A stretch of DNA of 64,000 nucleotides from contig JBCFYV010000100.1 of assembly GCA_039000515.1 (NCBI GenBank), positions 51,860,587 through 51,924,586 on the forward strand, given 5' to 3'. The notes beneath the pieces were generated by a model that worked only from the letters and a program-made list of their open reading frames with translations, was not told the DNA's origin and did not search any database. Of this stretch, positions 33,788 to 44,135 are shown in pieces. A program made the position numbers and the translations under genes. How positions within the stretch are numbered: position 1 is the first letter of the stretch; each line of letters begins with the position of its first letter. This DNA comes from Timema cristinae. Taxonomy: Eukaryota > Arthropoda > Insecta > Phasmatodea > Timematidae.

Positions 33788-34212
33788 TCCTCAAGCACTG
33801 ACACATTCGGACAGATTGGAGAATTCCAATTTTAACCTCGCCATCCTTATCAATGTAAGCATCCGAGAGAAAGTTTTGGACCACAAGGCGTCGGTAAAAG
33901 TGCTTGAAAGTTTTAATTTTTCCTAGAGTCATAATTCGGACTACTGACGTCATATTTGGGGGGTAAAGCAGGAAAGGGGAAGCACAGCCTTTACATTTCC
34001 CATTAGAGTAATGGTGCTGTGTGCGGTGCAGTTGTCAACAAACAATACGGTTACTCGGTTTGTTTGCAAATTTTAGTACCCCTACACGCCGAGAACCTCC
34101 TATCTGCACAGCAACAGTTGAATAGTAAACGTGTTGCCTACGTGGGATTTCAGTCTTTTTTTTTACCAACTTCGAGGTAATTTTACTTAGAATTAAACAA
34201 TTGTCCAAGTTT

Positions 34213-34425
34213 GACTGTATTACACTGTTATAAAGCCACATGGCTGACTCACTCACTGACATTAATGTTTACCCACTTACAGATGAGATAGAAACTTGAA
34301 ATTTGGCAAACTTACAGCTTCTAACCTATAACTGAAGGGAAAATTCCAAAAAGTTAAAAATTTAATTTTTAACAACCGAAAACAATTCAAAATGGTGGAG
34401 CAACTTTAAAGTCGGTGCGGACCTT
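34213..34425 (+). repeat. dispersed repeat Q, copy 1
   Basis: GGCTGACTCACTCACTGACA, ATTAATGTTTACCCACTTAC, GAAACTTGAAATTTGGCAAA, ACTTTAAAGTCGGTGCGGAC. Present inverted at 40958-41160. Non-coding. Confidence 0.7.
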
Positions 34426-34507
34426 TCTTTGGAGATCTCTTGTGGCTAAACGGTAAGACCTATCCAAAAACGGCTCTGGAATTACATTAGTTAACATCCA
34501 CTTGCAA

Positions 34508-34536
34508 AGAAAACTCACTGGGGGTTAAGCCCCCAA
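34508..34536. repeat. hairpin
   Basis: CTCACTGGGGG ... CCCCCAATGAG folds into a GC-rich stem around TTAAG. It is a single occurrence, with no T-run to suggest a terminator role. Confidence 0.4.
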
Positions 34537-34897
34537 TGAGCAAAGCGAGTTTACTCTAAAAGTCAAAAGTGAGGCACCACTATCCGTGCGTCCAATCTCA
34601 CAGATTTCAATCCATCCCAGAAGTCAGCGTGTAATAACCACTCCAGACATATCTCACGTTATGATCATTGTAACGACCTCCAGGTAAGGGGTAGGTAAAT
34701 ATGACGTCCCCCCCCCCTCCTCCCCCGTTGTATAATTACGTCATAACATTACCTCGTCGCGTTATTAATCGCTTTCAACTACCGTACTTTGAGGTTTACG
34801 ACGAGCATACACAATGACGGAATTTATGAAAGAATGTAATATCTAAACTTTCATAGGATTCTTGAAGGAATACCTTTATCTGAAAGGTTTTTTCCTT

Positions 34898-35130
34898 TAT
34901 CACCGCGTCTTACTACCTGTTCAGTTTATACGCAAATAATATAATTATTCTAATGGGGTAAAGACGAGGAAGGAAGTATTTTAGTGCTAACCTACCAGTA
35001 TTTGCGTGGAAGGAGCGTGGAGAATCATTTAGGAGAAATCACCCTAAGTATACCCGAACGGGGTTTGAACCCAGATCTCTCCCCGTCATCAGGTCAGTAT
35101 AACACGAGAGACCGTTCGGCCACAGAAACG
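34898..35130 (-). mobile_element. SINE family C copy
   Basis: Plus strand: CACCGCGTCTTACTACCTGT, TATTTGCGTGGAAGGAGCGT, CGGGGTTTGAACCCAGATCT, AACACGAGAGACCGTTCGGC. The head is shortened. Confidence 0.8.
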
Positions 35131-35159
35131 TATTACACTTAAATTTATTATTCACTCTT

Positions 35160-35336
35160 AATGTGTTAAAGAGTGAGGGTGGGTTAAATTAGATTAAGGG
35201 TACCTGCATTTGCGTAGAGGGAAAGTGGTAAACTTTTTTGGGGAAAATAAACCCCACCCTCATTTGACCCAACCGAGATTTGTACCCCGATTTCCTCAGT
35301 ATCAGTATATCGCGAGAATGACGCCTGAGATCAGGG
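35160..35336 (-). mobile_element. second family C SINE, tail-truncated
   Basis: Directly follows the previous copy in the same orientation: ATGTGTTAAAGAGTGAGGGT, TTTGCGTAGAGGGAAAGTGG, CGAGATTTGTACCCCGATTT, GAATGACGCCTGAGATC. Confidence 0.7.
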
Positions 35337-35337
35337 G

Positions 35338-35928
35338 TTTCCAAACTTTTTTAGACCAAAGAAACCCTTGCAGCAGAAAAAAAATAATGCTGGAGTTTAC
35401 ATAATATTATGAACACTCAATAGCGGCAGTTGGTGACCTGGTGGTCTAAGGGTAAGGTGTCAGACTTCTGTGTTAGGGTCCGGGGTTCAATCCTCGGTCC
35501 CGGCACAGATTTATCTGATTACCAAACCCTTCCTTACCTCTGACAAGACGTGTATTAATTCACAACTTGTGAATGTGTGGAATGCCAGGCCTCCCACCGG
35601 GTTCGGATCCCACTTTAAACTGTAGGTCCTCCATTTCATCTCACAATCACCCTACCATTACACGTTAGCGTAAGTGCGTATAACCCGAACGGGTAGTAAG
35701 ACGCGTAATAATAATAATAGCGACAGTTAAATCTTACAATTAGTTATAGAGGTATAAAACAAACGGAAAACGTCAAACATTCTGGCTGAGCCTTTGCCAA
35801 AATGTCATTTATTCAAATTTGAAAAATATGGGCAACCCTTGTTACTGATACTATTTTATATTGTGAAAAACAAATCGGGAATATTATAAAACCATCCACG
35901 GAGCACAGCTTGAAAAACACTCGACTTC
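35338..35928. mobile_element. hAT-type non-autonomous element carrying a SINE
   Basis: Left end CAGGGGTTTCCAAACTTTTT. On the minus strand the right end reads GAGTGTTTTTCAAGCTGTGC, followed by TCCGTGG, both typical hAT termini. SINE A10 (35432-35717) is inserted in it. The 8-bp flanks do not match, so the exact ends are uncertain. Confidence 0.55.
35432..35717 (+). mobile_element. SINE family A, copy A10, nested in the hAT-type element
   Basis: Head GGTGACCTGGTGGTCTAAGG, B box GGGTTCAATCC, body with the GTGTATTAATTCACAACTTG block, tail and short (TAA)n. Target duplication TAGCGGCAGTT (35421-35431) / TAGCGACAGTT (35718-35728), one mismatch. Confidence 0.95.
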
Positions 35929-36139
35929 AACCCTTTTCTGAGTTACAAAAAGTTAATAAAAATGATTTAATAAACGTCAAGATGTGATCTTAATATGAGA
36001 ATTACCATGATACATATTATCAACTGAGAGCTAAGCTTGTCTCAGTGATCATTACTTGACGTGGTTATATTTGAAAATTGTTTTAGCAACTATGCAAATG
36101 CTAAGATAAAAAAAATGTTATTTATAATCTAATTTGCAT

Positions 36140-36415
36140 CATTATCATTATTAGCACCGCGTCTTACTACCCGTTCGGGTTATACGCACTTACGCTAATG
36201 TGTAGTGGTAGGGTGATTGTGAGATGAAATGGAGGACCTACAGTTTAACGTGGATCCGAACCACGGTGGAGGCCTGGCATTCCCACATTCACAAGATGTC
36301 CTTGTCTGAGGTGAAGGAAGGATTTGGCAATCAGATAAATCTGTGCCGGGACCGAGGATTGAACCCGGACTCCAAATGGAAGTCTGACACCTCACCCCTA
36401 GACCACCAGGTCACC
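36140..36415 (-). mobile_element. SINE family A, copy A11
   Basis: (ATT)n, GCACCGCGTCTTACTACCCG, full body, minus-strand B box GGGTTCAATCCTCGG and head GGTGACCTGGTGGTCTAGGG. The frames of 66 and 72 codons on both strands are spurious. Confidence 0.93.
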
Positions 36416-36484
36416 TTTTCTAAGTTGCAACTTCCTTCTTAACAAATGTCAGCGGAAACTGGTTACGCCAATTACGGTGTGATT

Positions 36485-36517
36485 AACTATCAAGGTGTAT
36501 TGTACACCTTGATAGTT
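36485..36517. repeat. perfect 15-bp hairpin
   Basis: AACTATCAAGGTGTA at 36485-36499 and TACACCTTGATAGTT at 36503-36517 pair perfectly around TTG. Flanks are also weakly inverted, so this may be the centre of a small MITE. Confidence 0.75.
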
Positions 36518-36787
36518 GATTACATTGTGTCAGCGATAAAATAAAAAAGAAGAGAAATTTAAGATCAATTTATAGATTTAAAAACAATAAATTGATTAGA
36601 GTAAGACTTAATCAGATCGTAAATTTAATTCTATCAAGTCTACACTTTGACTTCAAGATGAAAAAAAAAAGCTTAGAGCTAGTGGAATAGAAAAAATCCA
36701 TGTATTCCGGTATTCAGTATAAAATGTTTATTAGGTACTATTCACAGTGTTGCAACAAATCTTCACATACATGTAGGCTAAAGGTAA

Positions 36788-37415
36788 GAATAAGGGTTTG
36801 GCCAGACTGGCAAGCGTGCGAGCGACTGGGTGGCTAAACTGGCAAGCACGTGATTAGCAGATAACTCTCGATAGTAGTTGATGAAGAGGCATCCGAATCT
36901 TGGTCGCTCGCTCCAGTCTGGCCACCTCTCATTACAACCAATGTGTTATATTTAATATTTTAGTCGCTCGCCCAGTCTGGCCACCTCTCATTACAACCAA
37001 TGTGTTCTATTTAATATCTTAGTTTCTCGCCCAGTCTGGCCACCTCTCATTACAACCAATGTGTTCTATTTAATATTTTAGTCGCTCGCCCAGTCTGGCC
37101 ACCTCTCATTACAACCAATGTGTTCTATTTAATATTTTAGTCGCTCGCCCAGTCTGGCCACCTCTCATTACAACCAATGTGTTCTATTTAATATTTTAGT
37201 CGCTCGCCCAGTCTAGCCACCTCTCATTACAACCAATGTGCTCTATTTTATCTTATAGTCGCTCGCTCGCTCCAGTCTGGCCACCTCTCATTACAACCAA
37301 TGTGCTCTATTTTATCTTTAGTCATCGCTCGCTCCAGTCTGGCACCTCTCATTACAACCAATGTGCTCTATTATCTTTTAGTCACTCGCTCGCTCAGTCT
37401 GGCCGTCCCTTATTA
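36788..37415. repeat. inverted-repeat element whose right arm is a 59-bp tandem array
   Basis: Left arm (36788-36830): ATAAGGGTTTGGCCAGACTG, then GCGTGCGAGCGACTGG. The right tip on the minus strand reads TAAGGGACGGCCAGACTGAG, then CGAGCGAGTGAC. The right side is amplified from about 36900 into 8-9 units of ~59 bp (CGCTCGCCCAGTCTGGCCAC ... CATTACAACCAATGTGTTCT). The last units have extra CGCT blocks. A 61-codon frame here is only repeat. Confidence 0.85.
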
Positions 37416-37459
37416 AGTTAGTACAAGATGGTAAAACGCTCACATAAGGGTTGCAAACA

Positions 37460-37483
37460 TTTTGTTGTTGTTGTTGTTGTTGT
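37460..37483 (+). repeat. (GTT)n microsatellite
   Basis: About eight GTT units. Confidence 0.9.
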
Positions 37484-37504
37484 AAGAAAAGTAAATTCAA
37501 ACAC

Positions 37505-37870
37505 ATTTGTGATCAACATTGATAACCTTTTAATAAAGCACTTGTATTTTTTTTAAAGGTATTGATAATATCTTTCAAAAGTGACAGCTGCTGATAACAT
37601 GACATGAGGTATGAGTATATTAAAATTGTTTTAGTAACTTTAGTAACCACCAAAAACTATTCTTCTAACCAAAATTAGCCTATAAGGTCAGGTTTCGATA
37701 CAGATTTTTTTTTTTTTTACAATTATTAAAAGTTAATAAAAAACCATATTATATTTATACTAAGTCAAGTAATCTGCAGGTGTCACTTTTCTATAGAAAA
37801 TATCAACACTTATGAAATTATACTAAAAATAAATTAGAATGTTATTATTATAGGCAGACAAAAAATTGTT
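37505..37870. repeat. two family M2 relics
   Basis: 37505-37640: ATCAACATTGATAACCTTTT and GTGACAGCTGCTGATAACAT. 37745-37870: AAGTCAAGTAATCTGCAGGT and GAATGTTATTATTATAGGCA in the opposite order and orientation. Both match the relic at 46805. Confidence 0.5.
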
Positions 37871-39394
37871 AGTATTTTCTACCTATCAAAATCCTGTTTA
37901 ATTACACAACTATGTGTAATCTGTCAAAGATTTTTTATCTTTAAATTATTGGGAAAATTATAAACTTGCTAATTTTACCAAATTTTAAACGAATATTATT
38001 ATAATTAGTTCACGGAAATAACATACTTTATACTAAAAACAAATGTGTCCAGACGCAGAATTGTGAAAATTTCGTCGTACAGTTGAATTATAGACGTTAT
38101 TAACACAAACATTAGTTCACACCTATTTCAAGAGATGAAAATAAGTTGTGGTAGGTAAATACCATTTTGGTTGTAACATTATAGGGAGATAGATTTATAT
38201 ATTAGATGTAGATTAAATCACCTGCTTGGTTTTTGAAGAAAGAAATCACTGAGGTTCGCCATATTTGTTTACATGATACACGTCACCACAGTCGCGAACA
38301 ATTTTTTTTGATTTTCTGTTTAAAAAAAGAATATACAATCTGTCGAAATAATGGCTATCATCTGTCTAATTAACGTTCTTTCTGTCACCGCGAACTAGTA
38401 AGATTGTAGCCGGTAACTTTACAAGAAATACACATAACGTGTTTCGATTGTTTTCTGGCGCAGTACAAGAAGTTGTCACGTATACAAACAACACCAGACA
38501 AAACTGATTTAAAAAAATAAAATAAACACGTTCTCTTCAACACAGCACACGCTATCCCCTGGTGGAGGCTAGAGGAAACGCTTTCATCATCTGGTTTTAG
38601 AATTGGCTACTAGAATGCGATAGCGTCGCAAAAGTTTTCCATCACTTCGGAATGGTCTTGCAATACAAACATTGAATGAAATTTTTAAAAAAGTTTTTAA
38701 TTTAAAAAAAAATAGTAACTGTGTGTTTTACCATTTCGTGAGTAATATTATAAGAATAAATTTCATCATTAATATTATATAAAACTTTTATAAAAATAAA
38801 AGTATAAAATTATTGTATAGCTCTAGTTAGCCATTCATTTTATCTGTCAGATTAAATCAAACAGGGACAAGGGATAAAAACGTATTTCGAGTTATATATT
38901 TTGATAAAAAATTAAAGAATCTAATTGTACAGTAAAAAAATGCTTTTTGCAAAATTAATAATATATTTCAAGATATGTATAAGAATTCACAAAAACAAAT
39001 TGGTAACATTTTGTGTTCTCACAGCCGTACCGGGAGAGTTTTTATGGGGGAGAGGGGTTATTTCAAACATATCTTGGCCCTTTTATAAATATTTTTAACA
39101 CATATTCATACTAAATTCATAAGTCTTATCAAATTCACATGAACTACTTTCTTTCTCCTGATGGGGGATTCACCATGGGCCACAACAATACTCTCCCTCC
39201 CCTCCCCCCAACAAACATGGTACGGCCTAGATATATTCTTGCACTAAAGTTCCTAAATAGAAATAAAGTTAAAGAATATTTAAAACTTGACTGATTTAAA
39301 TTTTATTTTAAAATTCAATTCAGTATAATACCTGCATCATTTGGTTCCACGCTCCTTAGATTGTCACTTATTTTTCATAAGGAATTGCAGGTAA
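37871..39394. other. long unannotated stretch
   Basis: AT-rich throughout. 38380-38660 is less AT-rich and apparently single-copy in the window, but no exon or family signature is seen. Confidence 0.35.
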
Positions 39395-39590
39395 TAGGAC
39401 ACGTCGGGGTTCGAATCCCTTCCGGTATACTGAGGATAGTTTTTCTCTCTCTCTCTCTGTCCTAAATTAGTTTTCTTTTCTCCTTTGACGTGAATGCCGG
39501 TTCATTTCCCCTAAAATGACTTAATCGTCCCTATTCCCAATAGCGTACTTATTGTATACGCAAAAACTAAACGGGTATTAAAGCGTGCAT
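39395..39590 (+). mobile_element. SINE family C, partial head
   Basis: TCGGGGTTCGAATCCCTTCC (B box), GGTATACTGAGGATAGTTTT, a (CT)n expansion, GACGTGAATGCCGGTTCATT, CCCAATAGCGTACTTATTGT, AAACGGGTATTAAAGCG (tail). Confidence 0.7.
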
Positions 39591-39681
39591 AAAAAAAAAT
39601 ACCCTAATAAATTAATGCGAGTTCGATTTAAAAACTTTGCTCACACGAACCTAAGACTATAAATAATAATTATTTTTATCG

Positions 39682-39847
39682 ACGAGCCTCACCACCCGTT
39701 CGGATTGTACGTATTAGTTGAGGAAGAGAAAGATTTAAATGTATAGAAGTGTACCACAATTCGTGTGGAGGCAAAGTGGGAAAGCATTCAGGGGAGGTAA
39801 AAAAAAAACCTCCCAAGTACATCCAAGTGGGATTCAATTCCCGAGGA
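39682..39847 (-). mobile_element. SINE family C, head-truncated
   Basis: Plus strand: GACGAGCCTCACCACCCGTT, GATTGTACGTATTAGTTGAG, AATTCGTGTGGAGGCAAAGT, GTGGGATTCAATTCCCG. The head is lost where the hAT-type element begins. Confidence 0.65.
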
Positions 39848-40618
39848 GAGGGAGCAACATTTTTCATCCCAAGGGCCAAATATAAGACAGTCAGTTTTCA
39901 CCGAGGGCCGAAGTTATAGTTATAGTAATCCCATCAACTTAATATTGGACTACAAACAATCTTAACAAACAATTATATTCAATATTTATATATAAATTGT
40001 GTTTTTGTTCGATAGAACATTTCAAATTTTACTTCCGAAAAAGTTCATCAATCTCCCAAAAGGTAGACATAATTATCCCCCTATATTATTATTATTATAA
40101 TCACCACGTCTTACTACCCGTTCGGGTTATACGCACTTACGCTAATGTGTGATGGTAGGGTGATTGTGAGATGAAATGGAGGAAACCTACAGTTTAACGT
40201 GGGATCCGAACCACGGTGGAGGCCTGGCATTCCACACATTCACAAATTGTGATTAATACACTTCTTGTCAGAGGTGAAGGAAGGGTTTGCCGGGACCGAG
40301 GATTGAACCCCGGCCCCAGCACGGAAGTCTAACACCTTACCCCTAGACCGCCAGGTCACCCTATAAAATATAAAAAAAAGCCCTCACACGTTCACAAAAC
40401 AACTTTGCATTATAAATATATATTATACTTATTTTTTTTAACTAGTAAAATTAATGCATATTAAAACAATCTGAACTTTAATATATTTTATTTGAATCCT
40501 GATCTATTTTATATCTGCCGCCGAGGAATCTTCCTTCAATTTACCTCCAGGATACTGTGAGGACCACCTTTACAATGAGCGCATTTGGCCCGCGGGCACA
40601 TCAGAACATTCAACCACT
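39848..40618. mobile_element. hAT-type non-autonomous element carrying a SINE
   Basis: The left side reads GCAACATTTTTCATCCCAAG then GGCC. On the minus strand the right end reads CAGTGGTTGAATGTTCTGAT, then GCCCGCGGGCC: hAT-type ends with conserved GGGCC blocks. The left tip CAGNG is degenerate. SINE A12 is nested inside. Confidence 0.5.
40086..40360 (-). mobile_element. SINE family A, copy A12
   Basis: (ATT)n, CACCACGTCTTACTACCCG, body with the GTGATTAATACACTTCTTGT block, a ~25-base gap where other copies have the AATCAGATAAATCTG segment, then head. Target duplication CCCTATA at 40079-40085 and 40359-40365. Confidence 0.9.
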
Positions 40619-40650
40619 GAAGGGGGTGAAAATTATTTATAGCGAGTGAC

Positions 40651-40905
40651 CCACTTCGGTGGCCGCATGGTCTAAGGCGCTACTCTCTGTAGACTAGACT
40701 GCCGATGACGGGGAGATCGAAGTTCGAATCCCGGTTGGGTGTAATGAGGATGGTCTTTCCAAAAAGGATTTTCCACTCTCCCTCCACGCAAATTCAGATA
40801 CACATCCTAAAAAATTTAAACTTCTTAATCCCTTAAAACCTATGCGTAATTAATTTATACGCGTATAACCGAACGGATAGTAAGATGAGATGCTAAGAAA
40901 TAAAA
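40651..40905 (+). mobile_element. SINE family C, full-length reference copy
   Basis: Head CACTTCGGTGGCCGCATGGT then CTAAGGCGCTACTCTC, GACTGCCGATGACGGGGAGA, B box GAAGTTCGAATCCCGG, body TTTTCCACTCTCCCTCCACG, ACCTATGCGTAATTAATTTA, tail ATAACCGAACGGATAGTAAG. Confidence 0.9.
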
Positions 40906-40957
40906 TTAAAAAAGGTGTTATAAGGGATGAGACATAGGGGTTGGGTTGGTGATATAT

Positions 40958-41160
40958 ATATGTCCGCACCGACTTTAAAGTTGCTGCGTCATTTTGATTT
41001 TTTCGGGGTTAAAAATTAATTTTTAACTTTTTGGAATTTTCTCTTCGGTTACAGGCTAGAAGCTATAAATTTGCCAAATTTCAAGTTTCTATTCCACCTG
41101 GAAGTGGGTAAACATTAAATCAGTGAGTGAGTCAGCCAAGTGGTTTTATAGTATATCATA
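40958..41160 (-). repeat. dispersed repeat Q, copy 2 (inverted)
   Basis: GTCCGCACCGACTTTAAAGT, TTTGCCAAATTTCAAGTTTC, AAGTGGGTAAACATTAAATC, AGTGAGTGAGTCAGCC, the reverse complement of 34213-34425. Confidence 0.7.
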
Positions 41161-41224
41161 AAAGTCGCTAACAGAAACACTATAACAATATAAGAAGAAA
41201 GTTTTAAAAAATAAAACTGGATAG

Positions 41225-41500
41225 AGGAGTCTTTGACCGACCGAGCCAGAGAGGCCGGGCCCGTATCAAATTTCACTTCCCGCCCGCTCCCCAACAAAAG
41301 GCAGCACTGTTGACCGATCAAACAATGGGGGGTAAGGTGCTCAACGTCATGACGCCAACTACTACGTCAGCAATAATCTATATAAGAGCGTCGCTCACCG
41401 TCGTTCCCAAGACGACGCGGGCCATTGTTCTGGCGAGGCGTCGAGCGAGAAGAGAATGTAAGAAGCCCCTGTGCACACTTTATAATAAATTTCAAGGGTG
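41225..41500 (+). promoter_or_regulatory. GC-rich promoter-like or LTR-like segment
   Basis: In a GC-rich island, CRE-like CGTCATGACG and ACTACGTCAG (41344-41370) precede TATATAAG (41379-41386), and AATAAA follows at 41484-41489. A close TATA-to-poly(A) signal spacing is typical of LTRs, but I find no second copy, no TG...CA ends and no primer-binding site here. A 114-codon frame (41310-41654) starts upstream of the TATA box and has no family match. Confidence 0.35.
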
Positions 41501-42344
41501 CAGCGAGAAAAGAGGGGAAAGTCACACTACACATCTTTTCAAGGACAACTTTTATATCTTAAACCCCACAAGGACCCACACAAATACTTTTTTTATAATA
41601 ATTAATTTAAATAAAACAGAAACTCACTTTACCATAATCGAAAGAGCTTTATAAAAGGTTTCGTGATTGTCTAACAGATGGCAGACCTAGCTCAATTTGA
41701 GTTAAAATTGGACTTTACATCTTTTCCCCCTGTGCCATCAAAAAATTATATATATAATTATATATATATTTATTCCTCTCTCCTTCCCACCACGAATGTA
41801 AAATAAAATTTGTGTCTGTTCAGTGGAGTAAAATTAAAAGGTCTATGATAATTTTCCTTCACATTGACGCAGAAAAAAAAATTATTCTTGATTCTTTTTT
41901 TTAAAGTTGATTTTAATAAAGACCTATATATTATTGAATTTGAAGCTCCTATTTTTCTAATTGGTCCTATGAAGAAAAAAGAAGAAGCCTTATTAAAAAA
42001 ATATTATGTACAGTAAGTCTCTGAAACACGACATTCCGTGTAACTCGACACGTGCACACAGTTGTTGGCGCCAGTCTTCACAATCCAAGGTCATTCAACC
42101 GTATAACCTCTCAGTTTGTTTGTTAACTCTAGTAGAAGAGTCGTGCTGTGGTGTTATATTAATGTGTCTACAGTACTGTACGAGACTCGACTGTAGTAAG
42201 AGAATAGATGAACGCACTGCTATGGAAAAATTTGCCACAATTTCCTTCCCCCCCCATAATTGGAGGAAACGTATAGCCAATTTTTTTTTTCCGAAGCTTT
42301 TTTTTTTTAAAGAACCTCCGAAAAGAATTATATAATTATATATA
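41501..42344. other. unannotated stretch
   Basis: AT-rich to 42000. 42020-42240 is less AT-rich, with frames on both strands (109 and 179 codons) that run into the adjacent MITE and are not credible. Confidence 0.35.
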
Positions 42345-42491
42345 CAGTAGCCCCATGAGTTCTTTGGTGCTGACTGACAGCTGCTAAACACATGTTCTTG
42401 CAGATCATATAGTTCGGCGTAAGGATACATAATTTGGTCTGGTAACTTTTTAAAGCTGTCAGTCAGCACCAAAGAAGTCATGGGGCTAGTG
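42345..42491 (-). mobile_element. MITE family P, copy 6 (shortened)
   Basis: CAGTAGCCCCATGAG...CATGGGGCTAGTG with TA flanks. The central palindrome is absent, as in copy 5. Confidence 0.8.
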
Positions 42492-42821
42492 TAGTTATGA
42501 ACCCGCGTCGGTGGGCTGAAGCGTCTTGTCAGCGTCGCCTGGCCTGGCATCGACGCAGAGGTCACGGTTTGTATCTCGGCCGAGACTACAAAGTTATTTT
42601 TTTCTATTACTACAGAAATAGTTTTCCTTCTCATTCCTCCCTAACTAACGCAGTTACATTTTCCTTTAGATTTTACTTTACTCATGCCTACAATATGTCT
42701 ATCCTAATAATGTAAATATCCTGATAACCTGAAGATTATGTTTGATACGAGTAACATGGGGGGGGGGGGGAATAATAATCTGGATTATATCTTTTAAATT
42801 CTTTTAAACTGGCTTATTAAC

Positions 42822-43030
42822 CGCTTCAGTCTCCACACCACAGGGTATAATATTTCAATCGTGTTAGACTAAACCACTGATAACTTTGAGAGATCGAGGT
42901 TCAAATCTCGGTCGGGTGTACCGAAGAGTTTTTTTTTTACCTAAATAGTTTTCCATTCTACCTCCACGAAAATTCGGATACACATCCTCTAAATTAAACT
43001 TTCCCTCATAATCTAGCGTAAAGCTTGAAA
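42822..43030 (+). mobile_element. SINE family C, degenerate
   Basis: GATCGAGGTTCAAATCTCGG (B box), GTCGGGTGTACCGAAGAG, TTTTCCATTCTACCTCCACG, ATCTAGCGTAAAGC. The head is badly worn. Confidence 0.65.
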
Positions 43031-43144
43031 AAAATTGTAAGCCTGTGTTTAAAAAAATATCGCTTATTATTTATTGGAGCGCTCCGACTAAACAAAACTA
43101 ATTAATACAATTAAAAAAAAAGTCCTGCAAGTTCAGGCCAGCAA

Positions 43145-43324
43145 ATGTGGGGAATGCCAGGCCTTCACCGTGGTTCGGATCCCACGTTAAACTGTAGGTC
43201 CTCCATCTCATCTCACAATTTCACCCTACCATTACACATTAGCGTAAGTGCGTAAACCCGAACGGGTAGTAAGACGCGGTGCTAATAATAATAAAAATAA
43301 TAATAATAATAATTAATAATAATA
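43145..43324 (+). mobile_element. SINE family A, copy A13 (5'-truncated)
   Basis: Begins in the body at ATGTGGGGAATGCCAGGCC and runs to the tail and (TAA)n. Target duplication CAGGCCAGCAA (43134-43144) / CAGGCCGGCAA (43325-43335), one mismatch, confirms truncation during insertion. Confidence 0.92.
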
Positions 43325-43335
43325 CAGGCCGGCAA

Positions 43336-43778
43336 GACAAATACGACCTTGGGCCCTAACTGGGCGGTCCAGGATCGTTAAAGTATTTAGAAGGTCGAAT
43401 ACTTCACCTTCTCTACATGCTTCAAAAGCCTTACTTTTCTTCAATTCCTCGTCCCCCCCCCTCTGACCCCCTCATCCTGAGCGGTTAAAAGGTTGTCAAC
43501 CTTGCCCCGCCTAAATATACTACCTTCTTAAATTATCTCTGATGAGGACAAACGGAGGGAGTAAGGATGAAACAATTCCAATCACCAATGTCATAATAAA
43601 ACGCTTATGATTTTAATTACAGAGCCTCCGTCGGCGACAAAGTATCACTCACTGTCAGGCTTAAAACACGATGGTATATTCTAACTAACCCTATACTCCC
43701 GTTCACCCCTTCTGCAACCTCCCTTTGTCATGTGTATAGTAAGTAAGAGGGGAAAGAAAACCTACGAAACTTCTTATA
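43336..43778. other. unannotated stretch
   Basis: GC-richer than average with a C-run at about 43453-43461. No recognised feature. Confidence 0.35.
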
Positions 43779-44135
43779 TTAAGGCGGGGTGCTAGTGAGC
43801 ACGAGTTTAGTGCATTAATTTTGCAGTTTTTATAGCACAAACATTTTTTGGCCAAAATAAATCAAATATTTCTTATATAAATCATAGAGTTTAGTTTTAT
43901 GCACATGCTAATCTCAACAATTGTTGAATATCTGTCATGAGCATGGCGGCATTTGTGACAACTTTAATAAGGAAAAAGTTGACAAATGCTGCCTGTATGC
44001 AATATAAAAGAGAAGATAAAAAAACTCTATGTTATTATAGAAGAAATATTTGATTTATTTTGGCCAAAAATGTTTGTGCTATAAAAACTGCAAAAATACT
44101 GCCCTAAACTCACGCTCACTAGCACTACACTTTAA
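43779..44135. mobile_element. TTAA MITE family T, copy T5 (both tips intact)
   Basis: Left TTAAGGCGGGGTGCTAGTGA. On the minus strand the right tip reads TTAAAGTGTAGTGCTAGTGA. The long arms continue GCAGTTTTTATAGCACAAAC and AAAATAAATCAAATATTTCT on both sides. TTAA is present at both ends (43779-43782 and 44132-44135). Confidence 0.85.

Noticed and set aside
36900..37405. 59-bp array as CRISPR or coding repeat
   Set aside because: Units are contiguous, with no spacers. The 61-codon frame is only translated repeat.
42006..42634. 109- and 179-codon opposing frames
   Set aside because: The longer one runs through MITE P copy 6, and neither shows a domain or splice structure.
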